A program made the translations under genes and the position numbers. From Ruania halotolerans (GTDB lineage Bacteria > Actinomycetota > Actinomycetes > Actinomycetales > Beutenbergiaceae), in the NCBI RefSeq assembly GCF_021049285.1, contig NZ_CP088017.1, forward strand, positions 1,561,380 to 1,625,379: a stretch of DNA of 64,000 nt, given 5' to 3'. Shown one piece after another: positions 59,914 to 64,000 of the stretch. Position 1 is the first letter of the stretch, and each line of letters starts with the position of its first letter. Under the pieces are notes generated by a model, which did no database searches, was not told the origin of the DNA, and was given only the letters and a program-made list of their open reading frames with translations.

Positions 59914-60890
59914 CCACCGTGGCTCCTCCGGAACCCACCCAGGTGGTGCCGCCGGCCCAGACGCTGAAGAGCCGCCGTCGGCGTGGGCGGACCACCTGGC
60001 GGCGGGCACTGCGCCGGGACTGGCGCCTGTACACCTTCCTGGTGCTTCCGGTGCTGTTCCTCGGGCTGTTCAAGTACGTGCCGATGGCCGGGAACATCAT
60101 CGCCTTCCGCCGGTTCCGGCCCGGCGGATCCATCTTCGGCGACGAGTGGGTCGGCCTGCACTACGTCGAGATGTTCATCCAGGACCCCACGTTCTGGCGG
60201 GTGTTCACGAACACGCTGATCATCGGCGGGCTCACTCTGGCGATCGTCTTCCCGCTGCCGATCCTCCTCGCGCTGATGCTGAACGAGGTGCGCACGCGGC
60301 TGTTCAAACGGTTCGTGCAGACGATGACCTACCTCCCGCACTTCATGTCGATCGTGATCGTGGCCGGGATGGTCCTGCAACTCACCTCGCTGAACGGGTC
60401 AATCAACCAGCTGATCGAAGCTCTCGGCGGGGAACAGATCTCCTTCATGCAGGATCCGGACTGGTTCCGCACCATCTACGTGGGCTCGGAGATCTGGCAG
60501 ACCGTGGGCTGGGGGACGATCCTCTACCTTGCCGCACTGACCACGATCGACGATCAGCTCTACGAGGCGGCCCGCATCGACGGTGCGAACCGATGGCGGC
60601 AGACCTGGCACATCACCCTGACCGGTATCCGGCCGACGATGATGGTGCTGCTCATCCTGAACATCGGCCAGTTCATGGCGGTGGGCTTCGAGAAGATCCT
60701 GCTGCTCTACAACCCGCTGCTGTACCCGACGGCCGACGTGATCGCCACCTACCTGTACCGGGTGGGGATCGGCTCGGGCAGCTACTCCTACTCCACCGCG
60801 ATCGGGCTGTTCGAGGCACTCATCGGGGTCACCCTGGTGCTCTCGGCGAACGCCCTTTCGCGTCGAATCTCCGGGAGCTCCCTGTGGTGA
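59910..60890 (+). CDS. ABC importer permease, LplB type
   Basis: A 326-residue permease with a basic N-tail (KSRRRRGRTTWRRALRRDWRL) and about six helices, starting LYTFLVLPVLFLGLFKYVPMAGNIIAF, diagnostic of the LplB branch. The EAA loop is LYEAARIDGANRWRQTWHITLTGI near 215-238. The ATG overlaps the GH3 stop (ATGA). Together with the following permease and lipoprotein it forms an LplABC-like importer for a complex oligosaccharide, an arrangement often linked with plant or microbial polysaccharide use. Confidence 0.93.
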   Translation: MTTVAPPEPTQVVPPAQTLKSRRRRGRTTWRRALRRDWRLYTFLVLPVLFLGLFKYVPMAGNIIAFRRFRPGGSIFGDEWVGLHYVEMFIQDPTFWRVFTNTLIIGGLTLAIVFPLPILLALMLNEVRTRLFKRFVQTMTYLPHFMSIVIVAGMVLQLTSLNGSINQLIEALGGEQISFMQDPDWFRTIYVGSEIWQTVGWGTILYLAALTTIDDQLYEAARIDGANRWRQTWHITLTGIRPTMMVLLILNIGQFMAVGFEKILLLYNPLLYPTADVIATYLYRVGIGSGSYSYSTAIGLFEALIGVTLVLSANALSRRISGSSLW

Positions 60891-61798
60891 CCACGAACCC
60901 ACAAACCCCTGATCTGGCCCGCGTACGGCCCACCAGGATCGCCGAGAGTCGCGGCTATCGGGTGTTCCAGGTGATCAACACCACCGCGCTGGTGCTCATC
61001 GTTTCGCTCACGCTCTACCCGTTCGTGAACCTGGTGGCCAAGGCCTTCAGCTCCGAGGGTGCCATCGTGGCCGGGCAGGTGAACGTGTTCCCGCGCGGGT
61101 TCAACACGACCACCTTCACCGCCGTGATGAGCGATCCGATGTTCTGGCTGAACTATCGCAACACCGTGGTCTACACGGTGGTAGCCACGCTCATCGCGAT
61201 GGCACTGACCACCACATTCGCCTATGCGCTCTCGCGGCGCTATCTCAAAGGCCGCACCTTCTTCATCGGCATCGCCGTGTTCACGATGTTCTTCAACGGG
61301 GGGCTGATCCCGAACTACCTGCTGATCAACTCGCTCGGGTTCAAGAACACGATCTGGGCGATCGTGCTTCCGAATGCGATCAGCATCTTCAACCTGCTGA
61401 TCATGAAGTCCTTCTTCGAGAACTTCCCAGCAGACCTCGAGGAGGCGGCGGCCATCGACGGCCTCACCACCTACGGCATCTTCGGCCGGATCGTGCTACC
61501 GCTGAGCAAGGCGGTGATCGCGACCATGGTGCTCTTCTACGCGGTCTCCTTCTGGAACAACTGGTTTCAGGCGTTCCTGTATATGGATCGCTCGGACCTG
61601 TATCCGGTGACCGTCTATCTACGGAACTTGCTGGCGGCCGCCACCAGCACCGAATCCCTGGGCGCCGACAGCGCCCAGATCGCCTCGAATGTGCAGGCGG
61701 TGACCATGGTGCTCACCGTGCTGCCGATCGTGTGCGTCTACCCGTTCATCCAACGCTACTTCGTCTCCGGAGTGATGCTCGGTTCCGTCAAGGGCTGA
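60887..61798 (+). CDS. ABC importer permease, LplC/YtcP type
   Basis: A 303-residue permease; GTG 60887 overlaps the previous stop (GTGA), with another GTG one codon earlier. Its first helix is about 25-45 (VFQVINTTALVLIVSLTLYPFVN), and it has the family's FFNGGLIPNYLLINSLGFKNTIWAIVLP segment and EAA loop DLEEAAAIDGLTTYGIFGRIVLPL near 185-207. It is the second channel subunit of the LplABC-like transporter. A much longer open frame through the upstream gene is out of frame with it and is not used. Confidence 0.93.
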   Translation: MTTNPQTPDLARVRPTRIAESRGYRVFQVINTTALVLIVSLTLYPFVNLVAKAFSSEGAIVAGQVNVFPRGFNTTTFTAVMSDPMFWLNYRNTVVYTVVATLIAMALTTTFAYALSRRYLKGRTFFIGIAVFTMFFNGGLIPNYLLINSLGFKNTIWAIVLPNAISIFNLLIMKSFFENFPADLEEAAAIDGLTTYGIFGRIVLPLSKAVIATMVLFYAVSFWNNWFQAFLYMDRSDLYPVTVYLRNLLAAATSTESLGADSAQIASNVQAVTMVLTVLPIVCVYPFIQRYFVSGVMLGSVKG

Positions 61799-61862
61799 GC
61801 CACCCCGGCAGATGTTCTACCTGACCCTGATCCCGAACGAGGAAGTTTGTGAGGAAAACACC

Positions 61863-63518
61863 ATGAGAAGAACACGAACCGGCGCCGCGATCGCGGCACT
61901 GCTGGCCGGCGGTCTGACCCTGACCGCCTGCTCCACCGACGATGTGGGCGGCGGAGGAGGTGACGCGCCCGATTCCAGCGATCTGAGCGACCACATGGTC
62001 GGCGCGATGGAGGACTACGACGTGGGCACCACGTTCGTGGCCACCGAACCGGTCACCTTCAGCATGCTCTATCGCGACCACCCCAACTACGCCTTCAGCG
62101 AGGACTGGTCGATCCTGCAGGACCTGGAGGAGAACCACAACGTCTCCTTCGACATGGTGAACGTGCCGCTCTCGGACTGGAACGACCGCCGCAACCTGCT
62201 GCTTGCTGCCGGAGACGCCCCGGATATCGTGCCGTCCACCTATGTGGCCGACGCCGATCAGTTCGTGGCCAGCGGCACATTGCTGCCGATCTCGGAGTAC
62301 CTCGAGTACATGCCGAACTTCACCGCGAAGGTCGACGAGTGGGGCCTCACCGAGGACCTGGACCGGACCCGCCAGGAGGATGGCAGCTTCTACGTCCTGC
62401 CCGGCCTGCTGGAGAACCCCAAGCCCACCTATACCATCGCGATCCGTGCCGACCTGTGGGAGGAAGCCGGCCTGACCGAGGATCCGCAGACGTGGGAGGA
62501 GTTCGCCGATCAACTCGAGACGGTCGCCGACGCCCACCCCGAGATCGACTACCCCTACTCCGACCGATGGTCGATGAACGGTCCGATCGAGGCCACCCTG
62601 CAGGCCGCCGCCGGTAACTTCGGCACCGAGGCCGGCTGGGGGTACGGGGACGGCGTGACCTGGAACGGGAGTGAGTTCGAGTACACCGGCGCCCAGGACG
62701 GCTACCGGGACCTGGTCGGCTACTTCGCCGATCTGGTGGATCGCGGTTTGATGGACCCTGAGTCCATCAGCCAGGACGATGACGCCGCCAAGGCCAAGCT
62801 CGTCTCCGGCCAGTCCGCCGCGATCGGCTCCAATGACCAGGAGATCCTCGGCTATCGCACCGCCCTGGAGGAGGCCGGCGAAGACGGGGCCGAGCTACGC
62901 CAGATCGTGGTTCCGGCCGGCCCGGCAGGGGACCGGATGGACGCCTCGACCGGCGGCCGGTTCGAATCCGGGATCGTCTTCTCCTCCAGTGCCGCCGAAT
63001 CGGAGAACTTCGTGGCGATGCTGCAGTACATCGATTGGCTGTACTACTCCGATGAGGGCCTCGAGTTCGCCAAGTGGGGTGTGGAGGGTGAGACCTACAC
63101 GGTGGCCGACGACGGTACCCGCACCCTGGCCGAGAGCATCGACATCAACGGACTCAACCCGGGAGCGCCGGAGGCGCTGAACACCGACTATGGCTACCAC
63201 AACGGTGTGTGGATGCTCGCGCACGGTTCCACGCAGGACCTGCTCGACTCCATGCTGCGCCCCGAAGTGGTGGAGTTCCGGGCGGCGATGAACGAGAAGG
63301 AGGTGGCCGATCCCGGCCCGGCGATCCTGATGGATGAGCTCGAGCGGGAGCAGGCCTCTCTGCAACAGTCGAGTTTGCAGGACATCGTCATGCAGAACAC
63401 CTCGGCCTTCATCCTTGGCCAGCGTCCGATGGAGGAGTGGGACGAGTACGTGGCCGAGCTGGAAGGCGCGGGCATGAACGACTATGTGGAGCTCGTGAAC
63501 GGCGCCGCTGCAGAATGA
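61863..63518 (+). CDS. Solute-binding lipoprotein, LplA-like
   Basis: A 551-residue family 1 binding protein, longer than the MalE-like ones and like LplA. Signal MRRTRTGAAIAALLAGGLTLTAC with lipobox cysteine 23. The mature part has a short Gly/Asp linker then FSMLYRDHPNYAFSEDWSILQDLEENHNVSFDMVNVPLSDWNDRRNLLLAAGDAPDIVPSTYVADADQFV. The ATG at 61863 is preceded by GAGGAAAACACC. It completes the LplABC-like importer; the YesL-like gene follows with an ATGA overlap. Confidence 0.93.
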   Translation: MRRTRTGAAIAALLAGGLTLTACSTDDVGGGGGDAPDSSDLSDHMVGAMEDYDVGTTFVATEPVTFSMLYRDHPNYAFSEDWSILQDLEENHNVSFDMVNVPLSDWNDRRNLLLAAGDAPDIVPSTYVADADQFVASGTLLPISEYLEYMPNFTAKVDEWGLTEDLDRTRQEDGSFYVLPGLLENPKPTYTIAIRADLWEEAGLTEDPQTWEEFADQLETVADAHPEIDYPYSDRWSMNGPIEATLQAAAGNFGTEAGWGYGDGVTWNGSEFEYTGAQDGYRDLVGYFADLVDRGLMDPESISQDDDAAKAKLVSGQSAAIGSNDQEILGYRTALEEAGEDGAELRQIVVPAGPAGDRMDASTGGRFESGIVFSSSAAESENFVAMLQYIDWLYYSDEGLEFAKWGVEGETYTVADDGTRTLAESIDINGLNPGAPEALNTDYGYHNGVWMLAHGSTQDLLDSMLRPEVVEFRAAMNEKEVADPGPAILMDELEREQASLQQSSLQDIVMQNTSAFILGQRPMEEWDEYVAELEGAGMNDYVELVNGAAAE

Positions 63519-64000
63519 CTGTGATGGCACCAGCGAGCACACCTCTGCCCGGGGAACCGGGCAGAGGTGTGCTCGGCCGCACCACCACATGGATCCACTG
63601 GGCGCTCACCCTCACCGTGCTGTGTGCCCTGGCCAGCGCACCCGGTCTGGTGCTCCTGGCGCTCCTCGACGGCGGCCGGTCGCCCTGGGCGTTGGCCCTT
63701 GGCCTGCTGCCGGCCGGCCCGGCGTTCTCAGCGACCTTGTTCGCCTGGCGGGCACGCGGCCGGGGCGATGCCGAGGACGGTGGGGCGCCTGCGCCATGGC
63801 GCTCGTTCCGCCGCGGCTACGCGGGCGGGATCGCGGACGTGCTGCGGATCTGGGTGCCGATGCTCATGGTGCTGGCCGTGCTTGCCACCTCGGCCGCGAA
63901 CATCGACGACGCCGGAGTACCCGGCGCCTATGTGGGCGTGCTCGCCGTGATCGGGCTTGGCGTTCTGCTCAGCGGTGCGCAGGCGATCGTGATCGCCACC
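63515..64000 (+). CDS. DUF624 (YesL)-like membrane protein, 3'-truncated by the window edge
   Basis: The first 162 residues of a membrane protein. Its ATG overlaps the binding-protein stop (ATGA). It has a hydrophilic N-tail, then helices near residues 28-50 (about WALTLTVLCALASAPGLVLL), 58-78, 112-132 and 140-160, and a PWRSFRRGYAGGIADVLRIW loop like the cytoplasmic F-x-x-SF-R loop of YesL/DUF624 proteins. YesL-type genes accompany LplABC importers in many Gram-positives; function unknown. The stop is beyond the window. Confidence 0.7.
   Translation, partial: MTVMAPASTPLPGEPGRGVLGRTTTWIHWALTLTVLCALASAPGLVLLALLDGGRSPWALALGLLPAGPAFSATLFAWRARGRGDAEDGGAPAPWRSFRRGYAGGIADVLRIWVPMLMVLAVLATSAANIDDAGVPGAYVGVLAVIGLGVLLSGAQAIVIAT

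Overview
The window is from a high-GC Gram-positive, almost certainly an actinomycete of the order Micrococcales; a Ruaniaceae- or Beutenbergiaceae-like genus is my guess from gene order and cannot be confirmed here. The reasons are the very high GC at third codon positions, frequent GTG starts, 4-base ATGA/GTGA gene overlaps, a DUF222-HNH nuclease, an ECF42-type sigma factor next to a YCII protein, DUF3515, DUF6297 and DUF177 genes, and NdgR/LtbR-like control of leuCD.

Layout. 1-3.3 kb: end of a Gfo/Idh oxidoreductase, a small membrane protein, gltX, acylphosphatase, tRNA-Gln and tRNA-Glu. 3.3-10.4 kb: a sulfatase/ABC importer operon read leftward and a divergent, odd regulator (IS630-transposase-like HTH joined to a LacI repressor, with signs of a reading-frame change). 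10.4-18.5 kb: DUF222-HNH protein, FBP zinc protein, PPOX-type protein, an orphan solute-binding lipoprotein with a DeoR/LacI-type regulator, and a lipoprotein class B penicillin-binding protein. 18.5-33.8 kb: housekeeping core with an IclR regulator, leuC-leuD, murA, a histidine kinase/response regulator/acyltransferase operon, an AMIN-like lipoprotein, a cystathionine gamma-synthase-like enzyme, ddl, DUF3515, thiL, a CBS protein, YCII plus ECF42 sigma, and rpmB. 33.9-39.1 kb: recG, an ABC transporter pair and rsmD. 39.1-43.5 kb: carbohydrate enzymes (Gfo/Idh, DUF6807, ThuA, UxaA) lying between rsmD and coaD. 43.6-46.9 kb: the tight operon coaD, DivIVA-like, DUF177, rnc, mutM. 47.0-53.1 kb: KDG kinase and KDPG aldolase with a LacI regulator, a CPBP protease, an orphan DosR-like response regulator and an M20 peptidase. 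53.1-64.0 kb: a LacI-controlled glycan-uptake locus with two ABC importers around a GH3 glycosidase, ending in a partial YesL-like gene.

How it fits together. A conserved actinobacterial backbone (gltX to tRNAs to leuCD to murA to ddl/thiL to rpmB/recG/rsmD to coaD/rnc/mutM) has been opened repeatedly by carbohydrate-utilisation modules. Each module carries its own repressor of the LacI, DeoR/LacI or IclR class. There are four solute-binding lipoproteins and three pairs of importer permeases but no importer ATPase, so all of these importers probably depend on a shared MsiK-like ATPase elsewhere. For several modules I can place a promoter and a palindromic operator. No CRISPR array, integrase, complete insertion sequence or phage gene was seen.
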